DNA of 64,000 nucleotides from Paraglaciecola sp. T6c. GTDB taxonomy: Bacteria > Pseudomonadota > Gammaproteobacteria > Enterobacterales > Alteromonadaceae. The translations under genes and the position numbers were made by a program. Numbering within the stretch: position 1 is the first letter of the stretch; each line of letters opens with the position of its first letter. Below, piece after piece: positions 9,801-20,248 of the stretch. The notes beneath the pieces were generated by a model. It had not been told where the DNA came from and searched no databases. It was given only the letters and a program-made list of their open reading frames with translations. Location: NCBI RefSeq assembly GCF_000014225.1, contig NC_008228.1:1860001-1924000 (forward strand), given 5' to 3'.

Positions 9801-12413
9801 TTAGTTGGCGACAATGTTGAGCAATTTACCAGCAATATAAATCACCTTGCGTATGGTCTTGCCGTCTACAAACTGCTGCACATTTTCTTGAGCTAAACCA
9901 AGGGCTTGTACTTCTTCTTGGCTGGCATCTGCTGCCACAGTAATTTTAGAGCGCACTTTACCGTTGACTTGCACGATGATCAGCTTTTCATCTTCTACTA
10001 ATGCTGATTCATCTACTGCCGGCCAAGGCGCAGTTTCAATATCATTTTTGTGGCCTAGGTCGTGCCATAAAATGTGACACATATGGGGGGCAATAGGGTT
10101 AAGTAATAAAACCACTGATTCAATGGCTTCGCGCAGCACCGCTTTGTCTTGATCTGTACTCTGGGGCGCTCTTTGCAAGCTATTGAGCAATTCCATGATT
10201 GCCGCAACAGCAGTATTAAAGGTTTGGCGACGACCGACATCATCTGTGACTTTTGCAATGGTGCGATGAACGGCGCGGCGCAAGGTTTTTTGATCGCCCG
10301 TTAGAGCTGTCTTGTCAATAGCCGGTGCAGTGTCGCCATCAAGGGCGTCGATATGGTCTTGAGTCAGCTTCCACACGCGCTTGATAAAGCGATTAGCCCC
10401 TTCAACGCCGGAGTCTACCCACTCCAAGGTTTGCTCAGGTGGCGCGGCAAACATAGTGAACACACGGATTGTATCTGCGCCGTATAAATCAATAACATGC
10501 TGGGGGTCGATACCGTTGTTTTTCGACTTAGACATCTTGGTCATGCCACCGTGCTCAACCGGCTTACCATCCGCTTTTAAAGTCGCTTGCGTAATACGGC
10601 CTTTTTCGTCTTTCACAGTGTCAACATCTGCAGGAGAGAACCACTCTTTCTTACCGCTCTCATCTTCTCTGAAGAAGGAATCAGCGAGTACCATACCTTG
10701 GCACAATAAACGCTTATAAGGCTCGTCAGAGTTCACGAGTCCTTCGTCACGAAGCAGCTTGTGGAAGAAGCGTGAATACAATAGATGCAAAATAGCGTGC
10801 TCAATACCGCCCACATATTGATCTACCGGTAACCAGTAGTTGGCTTGAGTTGGGTCGAGCATGGCATCTTGATTTTGGGCACTGCAGTAGCGAGCGTAAT
10901 ACCAAGAAGATTCCATGAAGGTATCGAATGTATCGGTTTCACGTAGCGCAGGTTGACCGTTATATTCCGTTTTTGCCCAGTCAGGATCGGCTTTTATTGG
11001 CGAGATAACACCGTTCATTTGCACGTCTTCAGGTAATTCAACGGGCAGCTGATCGCTCGGAACAGGAACAGACTCTCCGTTTTCAAGATTCAGCATCGGG
11101 ATAGGTGAACCCCAATAACGTTGACGAGATACGCCCCAGTCACGCAAACGGTAATTGACTTTTTTGCTACCTGCACCAAGTGCTTCAAGTTTAGCTGCAA
11201 TGGCATCAAACGCTTCTTGAAACGCTAAGCCATTAAATTCAGCTGAGTTCACAAGCACGCCTTTGTCAGTGTATGCCGCTGTGGTTAAGTCACATTCTTG
11301 TGGCTCATCTGCACTGGGCTCAACCACTTGCTTAATAGGTAGGCCGTATTTCTGGGCAAACTCCCAATCACGCTGGTCATGACCAGGTACAGACATAACC
11401 GCACCCGAGCCATAGCCCATCAGCACGAAGTTAGCGACCCACACCGCCACTTTTTCACCGGTTAACGGGTGAATAGCGAACAAGCCTGTGTCACAGCCTT
11501 TTTTCTCCATAGTGGCAAGCTCAGCTTCGGCCACTTTGGTATTTTTACAAGATTCAATAAACTCGGCTAGTTCTGGTCGAGTTTGTGCGGCATGCAAGGC
11601 AAGAGGATGCTGTGCAGCAACGGCGACGTAAGTTACACCGTAAAGTGTGTCAGGTCGCGTGGTATACACGTCGAAACTACTAATGTCAGCAGCGTTCTCA
11701 CTAAGATTAAAGGTGATATCTACACCTTCTGAACGGCCAATCCAGTTCTTCTGCATGGCACGTACTTGTTCAGGCCAGTCCTCTAACTGCTCCAAGTCTG
11801 TCAATAACTCTTCTGCGTAATCGGTGATTTTGATGAACCACTGAGGGATCTCCTTTTGCTCCACCAACGCACCAGAGCGCCAACCTCGACCATCAATAAC
11901 TTGCTCGTTGGCTAATACTGTGTGATCAACCGGATCCCAGTTAACGGTAGAGTTCTTCTTGTAGACCAACCCTTTCTCATACAGGCGAGTAAAGAACCAT
12001 TGTTCCCAGCGGTAATAGTCTTTTTTACAGGTGGCAACTTCACGATCCCAGTCATAACCAAAACCAAGCGATTTTAACTGGTTTTTCATGTAATCGATGT
12101 TTTGATATGTCCACTTAGCTGGAGCGGTATTGTTGTTTAATGCGGCGTTTTCAGCCGGTAAGCCGAATGCATCCCAACCCATTGGTTGTAAAACGTTCTT
12201 GCCATTCATACGTTGAAAACGGCTAACGACATCACCTATGGTGTAATTACGCACATGACCCATGTGCAAGCGCCCACTTGGATAAGGGAACATGGACAAG
12301 CAGTAGAATTTCTCTTTATCTTCTTGTTCAGTTGCTTTAAAAGTTTGATTGGTTTCCCAAAGCGCTTGTACCTCTTGTTCGATTTTCTGAGGTTCGTAAA
12401 TTTTTTCGGCCAT
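9801..12413 (-). CDS. leuS: Leucyl-tRNA synthetase
   Basis: Class I aminoacyl-tRNA synthetase that charges tRNA-Leu; a tRNA-Leu gene lies at 22865 in this window. The HIGH-type motif appears as [19 protein letters not shown] and the KMSKS loop as [14 protein letters not shown]. The editing domain (CP1) lies between them, with the [20 protein letters not shown] segment. Length of 870 residues is normal. It heads the minus-strand run leuS-lptE-holA-nadD, with a likely sigma70 promoter at 12463-12492. Confidence 0.98.
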   Translation of the reverse strand: MAEKIYEPQKIEQEVQALWETNQTFKATEQEDKEKFYCLSMFPYPSGRLHMGHVRNYTIGDVVSRFQRMNGKNVLQPMGWDAFGLPAENAALNNNTAPAKWTYQNIDYMKNQLKSLGFGYDWDREVATCKKDYYRWEQWFFTRLYEKGLVYKKNSTVNWDPVDHTVLANEQVIDGRGWRSGALVEQKEIPQWFIKITDYAEELLTDLEQLEDWPEQVRAMQKNWIGRSEGVDITFNLSENAADISSFDVYTTRPDTLYGVTYVAVAAQHPLALHAAQTRPELAEFIESCKNTKVAEAELATMEKKGCDTGLFAIHPLTGEKVAVWVANFVLMGYGSGAVMSVPGHDQRDWEFAQKYGLPIKQVVEPSADEPQECDLTTAAYTDKGVLVNSAEFNGLAFQEAFDAIAAKLEALGAGSKKVNYRLRDWGVSRQRYWGSPIPMLNLENGESVPVPSDQLPVELPEDVQMNGVISPIKADPDWAKTEYNGQPALRETDTFDTFMESSWYYARYCSAQNQDAMLDPTQANYWLPVDQYVGGIEHAILHLLYSRFFHKLLRDEGLVNSDEPYKRLLCQGMVLADSFFREDESGKKEWFSPADVDTVKDEKGRITQATLKADGKPVEHGGMTKMSKSKNNGIDPQHVIDLYGADTIRVFTMFAAPPEQTLEWVDSGVEGANRFIKRVWKLTQDHIDALDGDTAPAIDKTALTGDQKTLRRAVHRTIAKVTDDVGRRQTFNTAVAAIMELLNSLQRAPQSTDQDKAVLREAIESVVLLLNPIAPHMCHILWHDLGHKNDIETAPWPAVDESALVEDEKLIIVQVNGKVRSKITVAADASQEEVQALGLAQENVQQFVDGKTIRKVIYIAGKLLNIVAN

Positions 12414-12462
12414 TAAAAAGAGTTTCCGCGAAGATAAGATGTATTAATTAAGATAGCCGGTA

Positions 12463-12492
12463 AGAATACCCTAACGGTTTACTGGGTCACAA
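12463..12492 (-). promoter_or_regulatory. Likely sigma70 promoter of leuS
   Basis: On the minus strand, TTGTGA (12487-12492) and TATTCT (12463-12468) are separated by 18 bases, about 50 bases before the leuS start. It is the best promoter match in the gap. Confidence 0.5.
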
Positions 12493-13201
12493 TAGCTGAA
12501 CTGGGATTTAGCGCTAATTATCGTAAAAAAATAACGACTTAACGCCAAATCCGTGATGTTAATCTGGTTTTAGCTGTTCAATAAAACTCGCGAGGGAGGT
12601 AAATTAGCTGCTTTGTATCTTATCAATAATAGCTGCCAATTCAGCGCTTCGTGAACTTCTATTCCTTGCAAAGGCCTTAAGCTGCAAGTCTTGCGCAGCA
12701 AACTGTTGATCTAAATGAAACGGATACGCACATGCTGGGTTGAGTTATCTCTGGCGCTTTCACAAAAGCAACCGCCCGGGATGGGTTACAGGGGCAACGT
12801 TGCTTCACCTTCTCTTTGTGTGTGGTTTTTAATGTGTGGTTTTTATGCCAGCACTTATCAATCTTATTCATTAACGCGTCTCAGATTTGCTCCTTTGGAT
12901 GGTAAAAACAACGGAATTTTGGCGCTAAGACCATGCTTTTTTAAGACGCGTGACGTGGGCAAAACGCGTTGGAGACAAAAACGGCGAAAATTCCTGTGAA
13001 GATAAATTTTTTTATGTGCATAAAGTGAGGCATGCTATTCCCACTTTTTTGTTATGATATTTGAATCAAATATCAGCTTATTAAGCAATGCAGAGAAGCG
13101 CTACTTAATAGGTTTATCACATACTTTAGTACGCTAAAGTGAGAGTTTCAGTATGAGTAAGTGTATTTTACTTGCTCGCATAAGGACAACGCCAGTTAAC
13201 C
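12493..13201. other. Intergenic gap between divergent leuS and the Lon-like gene
   Basis: No convincing gene. A minus-strand frame ending at 12605 reads LDQQFAAQDLQLKAFARNR then SSRSAELAAIIDKIQSS, amphipathic and gene-like, but it has no ATG and is closed upstream by a stop near 12747, so it may be a gene remnant. Overlapping open frames on both strands at 12677-12999 have odd composition and no recognisable family. A TATGAT element at 13053-13058 may be the -10 of the downstream protease gene. Confidence 0.4.
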
Positions 13202-15589
13202 ATGCATCTTAAATACGCTTTGAGTTTAAAAGAAATTACCGCCAAGCCAAGTCGCCGATTGATTAACCACGCACTTAAAGATGACAAAGCGCTGCAAGCT
13301 ACCTTTATTGGGCAGGCGAGAGCGCGCGAAGCATTGGACTTCGGTTTAGGCCTAGACGCCAAAGGGTACAACTTGTATGTGATGGGGGAGCAAGCGACGG
13401 GCCGGTTTACCCTAGTGCATGAATATATCGCTAAGTATGTGCAAAAGGTCCTTACGCCGGATGACTGGTGCTACATCAATAATTTTGAAGACGAGCGTGA
13501 ACCCTTTGCATTGCGTCTCCCTCCTGGGGAAAGTAAGCGCCTCGTAAAGGAAATGGGCAAGTTGGTGGATGAATTGCTCGATACATTTCCCGCTGCGTTT
13601 GATAACCCAGGCTACCAGCGCAAAAAAGTAGCGATAACCCGAGAGTTTGACCAGCGTTATGATCACGCCATTGATTCTGTTGAGCAGCTAGCACAAGCCC
13701 AAAACGTGGCATTGTATGAAGAAAATGGCAATATCAGTTTTTCACCTATTGTTGATGGGAAGCCCATCACCGATGCGGATTTTGCCAAGCTAAGTGATGA
13801 TGAACGTCAGCGCTATTATCAGTTAATTGATGAATTGGAAAATCGCTTAGGCGAGGCGTTGATTGAGCTGCCTAAGTGGAAACGAGCATCTTCAGAGCAG
13901 CTTAGGCATCTTAAAAAGGACACAGCAGAGCAGGGCATTAAACCCTTGCTTAAAGAATTAGAGCATCTGTACGCGTCTGATTTAGGCATTTTAAAGTTTC
14001 TACGGCAATTAAAACCCCACTTGGTCGAAACGATAGTGGAGATTTTGGCAGATGATAAAAAAGACGATAAACACGATGAATACGATCGTCGTTCCGTACT
14101 TGAAGAACAGTATTTGCCTAATATTCTGGTCAGCCATGCGTTAAATAGTGGCGCTCCGGTTATTTATGAAGCCAATCCTACGCATCAAAACTTGTTCGGT
14201 CGTGTTGAATATACCAATGTCTCAGGCTCGGTTTTTACTAACTATCGCATGATCCGCCCAGGAGCATTGCACCGTGCAAATGGCGGTTATTTATTGCTAG
14301 ATGTCGATAAGCTGATTTTACAACCTTATGCCTGGGAAACATTAAAGCTAGTCCTCAAATCTGGGTATTTGAAAATGGACTTGCCACAGCCAGATGTGGG
14401 CATGGTCAACTCAATCACACTTAATCCGCAACAAATCCCCATTAACGTTAAAGTGGTGTTACTTGGTTCGCGGGAGTTGTATTACAACTTGCAAGATTTT
14501 GATGATGAATTTTATGAAATGTTTCGTGTATTGGTCGATTTTGATCACGAAATCCAGTTAGACAAGAAAACACTTTATGACTTTGTCGGTAGAGTAAGAC
14601 ATCAAGTGTCGCAATTGGGATTGAGCAGTATTTCACCTAAGGCGATGTATCGCCTTGTAGAATACAGTTTACGTATGGCAGAGCACCAACAAAGATTGTC
14701 AGCGCGCTTCTCAGATGTCATCGAATTGCTCAACGAAAGTCTTTATTTCTGTCGCCAAGGTCATGCATTAGATTTAGATGTTACGCATATTGAAGCGGCG
14801 TTGAGTGCAAAGACGCGCCGTACTGGTCGCGTAAGCGAAGCGGTGCTTGACGACATTAAACAGGGGCAAATTCTAATTGCTACCGAGGGCGTGGATGTCG
14901 GCAAGGTTAATGGTCTTACTGTGCTTGAAGTAGGGGATAGCTTATTCGGTACCCCAGCGCGGATTACGTCCACCGTGTATGCTGGGGCGAACGGTGTAGT
15001 TGATATCGAACGAGAAGTCGAACTCGGCCAGCCTATCCATTCCAAAGGCGTTATGTTGTTGACCGGCTATTTAGGTCATAAATATGCCCAGCTATTTCCG
15101 CTGACCTTATCAGCCAATATCGCCATTGAACAATCGTACGGCCATATAGATGGCGATAGCGCCTCGCTGGCAGAACTGGTTGCGCTGATCTCAGCCCTGA
15201 CCAACATTCCTACCCGCCAAGATCTCGCCATTACAGGCTCAATTAATCAGTATGGCCAAGTCCAATCGGTAGGTGGTGTAAATGAAAAAATTGAAGGTTT
15301 TTTCAAACTTTGCCAACACCGAGGATTAACCGGAAACCAAGGGGTGATTATTCCTAAGTCGAATCAGATTTCCCTTATGTTAGATAAAGAGGTTGTTGCG
15401 GCGGTGAAGCTGGGAAAATTTCATATCTGCGTCGTGGAAACAGTCGATCAAGCACTTGAGTTATTAATGAACAAAGAAGCGGGAGTGATGAACACTAAAG
15501 GGCGTTACCCTAAGGGCACGATTAATTATATGGCAGTGAGTAGTTTGCTTAACATCGCTAATGTGGTGAATGGCGCAGATGATGAATAG
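13202..15589 (+). CDS. Lon-family ATP-dependent protease, YcbZ/LonB-like
   Basis: A 795-residue protein with an AAA_32-type N-terminal half and a C-terminal Lon protease domain. The nucleotide-binding loop reads MGEQATGRFT, with Arg in place of the Walker A Lys, a deviation also known in this family. The protease Ser-Lys dyad is visible: GDSAS with Ser653, and GGVNEKIEGFF with Lys696. The segment ARITSTVYAGANGVVDIERE is typical of the proteolytic domain. This is not housekeeping Lon: the substrate-binding N-terminal domain of LonA is absent. It is a single gene, divergent from leuS. Substrates are unknown; a role in protein quality control is inferred from the family. Confidence 0.93.
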   Translation: MHLKYALSLKEITAKPSRRLINHALKDDKALQATFIGQARAREALDFGLGLDAKGYNLYVMGEQATGRFTLVHEYIAKYVQKVLTPDDWCYINNFEDEREPFALRLPPGESKRLVKEMGKLVDELLDTFPAAFDNPGYQRKKVAITREFDQRYDHAIDSVEQLAQAQNVALYEENGNISFSPIVDGKPITDADFAKLSDDERQRYYQLIDELENRLGEALIELPKWKRASSEQLRHLKKDTAEQGIKPLLKELEHLYASDLGILKFLRQLKPHLVETIVEILADDKKDDKHDEYDRRSVLEEQYLPNILVSHALNSGAPVIYEANPTHQNLFGRVEYTNVSGSVFTNYRMIRPGALHRANGGYLLLDVDKLILQPYAWETLKLVLKSGYLKMDLPQPDVGMVNSITLNPQQIPINVKVVLLGSRELYYNLQDFDDEFYEMFRVLVDFDHEIQLDKKTLYDFVGRVRHQVSQLGLSSISPKAMYRLVEYSLRMAEHQQRLSARFSDVIELLNESLYFCRQGHALDLDVTHIEAALSAKTRRTGRVSEAVLDDIKQGQILIATEGVDVGKVNGLTVLEVGDSLFGTPARITSTVYAGANGVVDIEREVELGQPIHSKGVMLLTGYLGHKYAQLFPLTLSANIAIEQSYGHIDGDSASLAELVALISALTNIPTRQDLAITGSINQYGQVQSVGGVNEKIEGFFKLCQHRGLTGNQGVIIPKSNQISLMLDKEVVAAVKLGKFHICVVETVDQALELLMNKEAGVMNTKGRYPKGTINYMAVSSLLNIANVVNGADDE

Positions 15590-15673
15590 GCATGATTAAT
15601 GCGCTATTTAGATGTCACTTTTACACTGTTTTGATAGACTGCCGCCAAAATTATCGTTAATCAGAGATAGAAG

Positions 15674-16168
15674 ATGCAAATCGAAAAAGACACAGTTGTA
15701 CAGTTTAAATATACCATTACCGAATTAGATGGTACTGAGCTTGAAAATAACCGTGATGCAGAGCCCGTAGCTTACCTTCATGGGCACGACAATATGATGC
15801 CGGGTGTTGAAGACGCTCTAGAAGGAAAAAGTGTCGGCGATAGTTTTTCAGTGGAGCTTGAACCTGCGAAAACCTATGGTGAAATTCGTGATGATGCGCA
15901 GCAACGTATTCCAATGAAGCATCTGCAAGACGATAAAGGGACGAAAAAGTGGAAAGCGGGTATGACCGCGGTAGTGAACACCGAGCAAGGTCAACGTGAA
16001 GTGACGGTACTCAAGGTCGGTAAATTTATGGTGACCGTGGATTTGAATCATCCGATGGCGGGAAAAACACTAAACTTTGCTTTAGAGGTAGTTGATGTGC
16101 GCCAAGCGACACCTGAAGAAATTCAGCATGGGCATGCTCATGGCGTTGGTGGTCATCACCATGAATAG
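15674..16168 (+). CDS. slyD: FKBP-type peptidyl-prolyl isomerase, SlyD family
   Basis: A 164-residue SlyD: an FKBP domain split by the IF chaperone insert (about residues 70-120), followed by a His-rich tail HGHAHGVGGHHHE. In E. coli the tail binds Ni(II) and helps hydrogenase maturation; here it is short and has His but no Cys, so metal delivery is less certain. Function: proline isomerisation and holdase activity in the cytoplasm. The gene stands alone and converges with yhbY. Confidence 0.94.
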   Translation: MQIEKDTVVQFKYTITELDGTELENNRDAEPVAYLHGHDNMMPGVEDALEGKSVGDSFSVELEPAKTYGEIRDDAQQRIPMKHLQDDKGTKKWKAGMTAVVNTEQGQREVTVLKVGKFMVTVDLNHPMAGKTLNFALEVVDVRQATPEEIQHGHAHGVGGHHHE

Positions 16169-16222
16169 ACGCTTCGATTGATAGATTCTTTGCATAAGAT
16201 AATTTATCAACCGAAGCAGCAG

Positions 16223-16261
16223 CCCCGTATTTTGCAAGTGATTAATTGCTAGGATACGGGG
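16223..16261. terminator. Hairpin between convergent slyD and yhbY
   Basis: CCCCGTAT (16223-16230) pairs with ATACGGGG (16254-16261), and an inner GCAA/TTGC stem (16234-16237 with 16246-16249) can extend it. There is no clear T-run on either strand, so termination is a guess based on its position between converging genes. Confidence 0.4.
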
Positions 16262-16291
16262 ACTTCATGATGGGATACTACTGTTGGTGTA

Positions 16292-16588
16292 CTATTTACG
16301 GGGCAACTCGATTTTCTTCTCGTCACTTTGACGGAATAAGACCAAAGTATGTCCAATGGTTTGTAGCTTTTCAGCTTTCGTTTCACGGATAATGGCGTCC
16401 ATGATTAAGCCTTTCTCTTCTCTGTCGTCAGTAGGGACTTTAACTTTAATGAGTTCATGATGGCTAAGTGCGCCTTCAATTTCAGCCAATACGCCTTCAG
16501 TTAATCCATTTGCGCCAAGTTGAACCACTGGCTTAAGTGAATGAGCGAGGCCTTTAAGGTGTTGTTTTTGCTTGTTTGATAGAGTCAT
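16292..16588 (-). CDS. yhbY: YhbY, CRM-domain ribosome-associated RNA-binding protein
   Basis: A 98-residue CRM-domain protein associated with 50S subunit assembly. The CRM signature LGANGLTEGVLAEIEGALSHHELIKVKV is present, covering the GxxG RNA-binding loop (GANG). The frame is open upstream to 16684, but the first 32 residues do not fit the family and would cross the rlmE promoter region; the ATG at 16588 gives the standard N-terminus MTLSNKQKQHLKGLAH. It is divergent from rlmE, as in E. coli. Confidence 0.93.
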   Translation of the reverse strand: MTLSNKQKQHLKGLAHSLKPVVQLGANGLTEGVLAEIEGALSHHELIKVKVPTDDREEKGLIMDAIIRETKAEKLQTIGHTLVLFRQSDEKKIELPRK

Positions 16589-16683
16589 TGAGTAATATTT
16601 CTTACAATTATATTGAATGTGAACAGTTGAAAACCAGTATTCTAGCGCCATCTTCCAAGTATTCCTAATGACAAACGAAGCCA

Positions 16684-17313
16684 ATGGGTAAAAATAAGCA
16701 ATCTGAAAGCAGTAAACGCTGGTTAAAAGAGCACTTTGACGATAAATATGTCATCAAAGCAAAAAAACAAGGTTTGCGCTCTCGAGCGGTGTTTAAACTT
16801 GAAGAAATTCAAGCGAAAGACGGTCTGATTAAACCCGGCATGACGGTAGTTGACTTAGGTGCTGCTCCTGGTGGCTGGTCGCAATATGCGGTCAAGCAAG
16901 TTGGCGATAACGGCCATGTTATCGCGTGCGATATTTTGTCGATGGACCCGTTGCCTGGTGTTGATTTCTTGATGGGGGACTTCCGTGAAGAAGCAGTGCT
17001 GGATGCGTTATTGAACAAAATCGGTGGAAAAAACGTAGATGTAGTGATGTCCGACATGGCGCCTAACATGACGGGCAATGATACCGCAGATCAGGCGAAA
17101 TCCATGTATCTAGTCGAACTGTCACTGGATATGTGCCGTCAGGTTTTAAAGAAAAACGGGAGTTACACCGTAAAAGTATTTATGGGGGAAGGTTTTGACC
17201 AATTTTTTAATGAAGTCAAAAATGCTTTCAAAGTAGTCAAAACACGTAAACCAGATTCATCTCGTGCGCGTTCCAGAGAGGTTTATCTGGTAGCGACGGG
17301 CTTTAAATTATAG
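16684..17313 (+). CDS. rlmE: 23S rRNA (uridine2552-2'-O)-methyltransferase
   Basis: RlmE/FtsJ (209 residues) methylates the 2'-O of U2552 in the A-loop of 23S rRNA late in 50S assembly. The SAM motif [15 protein letters not shown] and the [14 protein letters not shown] segment (catalytic Asp) are clear, as are [10 protein letters not shown] (catalytic Lys) and [13 protein letters not shown] (catalytic Glu). It lies 52 bases upstream of ftsH, the conserved rlmE-ftsH pair. Confidence 0.97.
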   Translation: MGKNKQSESSKRWLKEHFDDKYVIKAKKQGLRSRAVFKLEEIQAKDGLIKPGMTVVDLGAAPGGWSQYAVKQVGDNGHVIACDILSMDPLPGVDFLMGDFREEAVLDALLNKIGGKNVDVVMSDMAPNMTGNDTADQAKSMYLVELSLDMCRQVLKKNGSYTVKVFMGEGFDQFFNEVKNAFKVVKTRKPDSSRARSREVYLVATGFKL

Positions 17314-17365
17314 TAGTCTCAGGCGTGAGATACGCAACAGAATTGAAATAACAGAGGTCAACAAC

Positions 17366-19336
17366 TTGAGCGACATGGCAAAAAATTTAATCTTATGGTT
17401 GGTCATAGCTGTCGTTTTGATGTCAGTCTTCCAGAGTTTTTCTCCGGGAGAGTCATCAAAGGTACAAACGGATTATACAACGTTTCTTAAAGAGGCAAAT
17501 CAAGGACAAATCCGTGAAGTACGCATAGATAGTGAATCACGTGAAATCAAAGGAACAAAACGTTCTGGGGAAAGTTTCTCTACTTATATCCCTTATTTTG
17601 ATGATCAGCTTATTTCAGATCTGGTAAAACAAGATGTAAAAATTCTTGGCGAGCCGCCTGAAGAGCCTTCTTTACTTACCTCTATTTTCATCTCATGGTT
17701 TCCTATGTTGTTGCTTATTGGTGTGTGGATATTCTTCATGCGTCAAATGCAAGGCGGAGGTGGCGGCCGTGGCGCTATGTCATTCGGTAAAAGTAAAGCG
17801 CGTTTGATGGGCGAAGACCAAATCAAAACCACTTTTGCAGATGTGGCAGGGTGTGACGAAGCGAAAGAAGATGTGGTTGAACTTGTCGACTTCTTGCGTG
17901 ATCCAAGTAAATTCCAAAAGTTGGGCGGACGTATTCCTACAGGTGTACTGCTAGTGGGGCCTCCTGGGACGGGTAAAACCCTTCTTGCTAAAGCCATTGC
18001 TGGTGAAGCGAAAGTGCCATTTTTCTCAATTTCAGGTTCTGATTTCGTTGAAATGTTTGTGGGTGTCGGTGCATCTCGTGTCCGTGACATGTTCGAACAG
18101 GCGAAAAAAGCCGCACCTTGTATCATATTCATTGATGAAATTGATGCTGTTGGTCGCCAACGTGGTGCCGGCATGGGCGGTGGTCATGACGAACGTGAAC
18201 AAACATTGAACCAGATGTTGGTTGAAATGGATGGCTTCGGCGGGAATGAAGGTATTATCGTTATCGCGGCGACTAACCGTCCTGACGTACTTGACCCTGC
18301 ATTATTACGCCCAGGTCGTTTTGACCGTCAAGTACATGTTGGTTTACCGGATATCCGAGGTCGCGAGCAGATCCTAAAAGTCCACATGCGCAAAGTGCCT
18401 TTAGGAGACAACGTTGAACCGTCTTACATCGCTCGTGGTACACCCGGTTTCTCTGGGGCTGATTTAGCCAACCTTGTGAACGAAGCTGCATTATTTGCTG
18501 CCAGAAGTGGTAAGCGCACCGTTTCAATGGAAGAGTTTGATAAAGCTAAAGACAAGATCATGATGGGCTCAGAGCGCAAAAACATGGTCATGTCAGAGGA
18601 AGAAAAAACGAATACTGCTTATCATGAAGCAGGGCATGCAATTGTTGGTCGCTTAGTACCAGAGCACGATCCCGTGTACAAAGTATCGATTATCCCACGT
18701 GGACGAGCGTTGGGTGTGACCATGTATTTGCCTGAACAAGACAGATACAGCCATAGTAAACAACATCTTGAAAGCATGATCTCAAGTTTGTTTGGTGGCC
18801 GGATCGCAGAAGCGCTAACGCTAGGTGAAGATCGCGTAACCACTGGTGCATCAAACGATATTGAACGCGCTACCGACATTGCCCGCAAGATGGTGACTCA
18901 ATGGGGCTTGTCTACCAAAATGGGACCTATGCTTTACGCAGAAGAAGAAGGTGAAGTGTTCCTTGGTCGCAGCATGGCCAAATCTAAGCATATGTCAGAT
19001 GATACAGCGCGTGCTATCGATGCTGAAGTGAAGTCTTTAATCGACCGAAATTATTCACGTGCAGAGAAAATATTGACTGATAACATTGATATTTTACATG
19101 CCATGAAAGATTGTTTGATGAAATATGAGACCATAGATGCGAAACAAATTGATGATCTGATGGCCCGTACAGATGTTCGTCCTCCTGCTGATTGGATCGA
19201 AGATTCAAAAAATGACAACACCCCTCCAACAGGCGGTGCATCAGTCAGTGAAGAGCCAAAAGGCGACGCTGACGAAAAAACAGAGACAAACAAATCTGAT
19301 CCTACGGTTGGTAAACCAGGTGATGCTACCCACTAA
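17366..19336 (+). CDS. ftsH: ATP-dependent zinc metalloprotease FtsH
   Basis: Inner-membrane AAA+ protease that degrades misplaced membrane proteins and regulators such as LpxC. Two membrane helices (about 7-25 and 104-122) flank a small periplasmic domain. Walker A GPPGTGKT is at 198-205, the second region of homology follows ([19 protein letters not shown]), and the zinc motif HEAGH is at 420-424. The start is TTG at 17366, with GAGG eight bases upstream; the ATG three codons later is too far from it. E. coli ftsH uses the same TTG-Ser-Asp-Met arrangement. The acidic tail is divergent. A strong terminator follows at 19356. Confidence 0.98.
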   Translation: MSDMAKNLILWLVIAVVLMSVFQSFSPGESSKVQTDYTTFLKEANQGQIREVRIDSESREIKGTKRSGESFSTYIPYFDDQLISDLVKQDVKILGEPPEEPSLLTSIFISWFPMLLLIGVWIFFMRQMQGGGGGRGAMSFGKSKARLMGEDQIKTTFADVAGCDEAKEDVVELVDFLRDPSKFQKLGGRIPTGVLLVGPPGTGKTLLAKAIAGEAKVPFFSISGSDFVEMFVGVGASRVRDMFEQAKKAAPCIIFIDEIDAVGRQRGAGMGGGHDEREQTLNQMLVEMDGFGGNEGIIVIAATNRPDVLDPALLRPGRFDRQVHVGLPDIRGREQILKVHMRKVPLGDNVEPSYIARGTPGFSGADLANLVNEAALFAARSGKRTVSMEEFDKAKDKIMMGSERKNMVMSEEEKTNTAYHEAGHAIVGRLVPEHDPVYKVSIIPRGRALGVTMYLPEQDRYSHSKQHLESMISSLFGGRIAEALTLGEDRVTTGASNDIERATDIARKMVTQWGLSTKMGPMLYAEEEGEVFLGRSMAKSKHMSDDTARAIDAEVKSLIDRNYSRAEKILTDNIDILHAMKDCLMKYETIDAKQIDDLMARTDVRPPADWIEDSKNDNTPPTGGASVSEEPKGDADEKTETNKSDPTVGKPGDATH

Positions 19337-19355
19337 TCAGGTGGGTCGTTAATAC

Positions 19356-19391
19356 AACGCTTTGTTGAGTGATCAACAAAGCGTTTTTTTT
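19356..19391 (+). terminator. Rho-independent terminator after ftsH
   Basis: A perfect 13-base-pair stem (19356-19368 with 19373-19385) closes a GTGA loop and is followed by a T-run to 19391. It ends only 31 bases before the folP start, so folP-glmM needs readthrough or a very close promoter; TATACC at 19415-19420 is the only -10-like element in between. Confidence 0.9.
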
Positions 19392-19421
19392 AAGCTCAGC
19401 TTAGGTATACCAATCGCAATC

Positions 19422-20246
19422 ATGAATTTTCGTCATAAAACATTAAAGCTTGATTCCCCTAAGGTGATGGGGATCTTAAACGTCACGCCTGATTCTTTTT
19501 CAGACGGTGGTCAATATGCGTTAATAAATAAGGCTATTGAACATGCAGCTGAAATGATTGCATCAGGGGCTGATTTTATTGATGTAGGTGGTGAATCCAC
19601 TCGCCCTGGGGCCGCCGACGTTGCAGAGCAAGAAGAGCTCGACAGGGTAGTGCCAGTTATTGAAGCCCTTCAGGCGCGTTTTGATACAATCATTTCAATC
19701 GATACCAGTAAGGCTGCGGTAATGAAAGCCGCTGTGAATGCAGGTGCGGGGCTTATCAATGACGTAAGAGCATTGCAAGAGCCTGGCGCTTTGGAAGTTG
19801 CTACAACCGCCAACGTACCGGTTTGCCTGATGCATATGCGTGGTCAGCCTCGTAGTATGCAGGATGCGCCTCATTACGATAATGTATTCATTGATGTGCA
19901 AAATTTTTTATTGGCCCGAGCCAAGGTCTGTATTGAGGCGGGTATGAGTAAAGAACGTATTTTATTCGATCCAGGTTTTGGGTTCGGTAAAAGCTTGAAC
20001 CATAATTATCAGTTACTTGCGCAGTTGGAAACTTTACACAAACTGGGTTACCCCTTATTGGTAGGTATGTCTAGAAAATCTATGATAGGCCAGCTTCTTA
20101 ATCGTCCAGTAGAAGAACGACTAGCAGGCAGTGTGGCGCTGGCGACTATTGCTGCGCTTAAAGGTGCGCAAATTATTCGTGTACACGATGTAGATGAAAC
20201 GGTTGATGCGATTAAAATTGTATCTATGTTACAAAAGGAAAAATAA
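19422..20246 (+). CDS. folP: Dihydropteroate synthase
   Basis: Condenses p-aminobenzoate with dihydropterin pyrophosphate; the sulfonamide target. Family motifs are [15 protein letters not shown] and [11 protein letters not shown] near the N-terminus, and [12 protein letters not shown] and RVHDV near the C-terminus. The frame is open back to 19362, but that would start inside the ftsH terminator; the ATG at 19422 gives [20 protein letters not shown], the normal length (274 residues). It lies two bases before glmM, the ftsH-folP-glmM order of E. coli. Confidence 0.96.
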   Translation: MNFRHKTLKLDSPKVMGILNVTPDSFSDGGQYALINKAIEHAAEMIASGADFIDVGGESTRPGAADVAEQEELDRVVPVIEALQARFDTIISIDTSKAAVMKAAVNAGAGLINDVRALQEPGALEVATTANVPVCLMHMRGQPRSMQDAPHYDNVFIDVQNFLLARAKVCIEAGMSKERILFDPGFGFGKSLNHNYQLLAQLETLHKLGYPLLVGMSRKSMIGQLLNRPVEERLAGSVALATIAALKGAQIIRVHDVDETVDAIKIVSMLQKEK

Positions 20247-20248
20247 TA

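Noticed and set aside
12715-12999. A 94-codon plus-strand frame in the leuS/Lon gap.
   Set aside because: No ribosome binding site, Trp/Cys/Arg-rich odd composition and overlap with an equally poor minus-strand frame; no family recognised.
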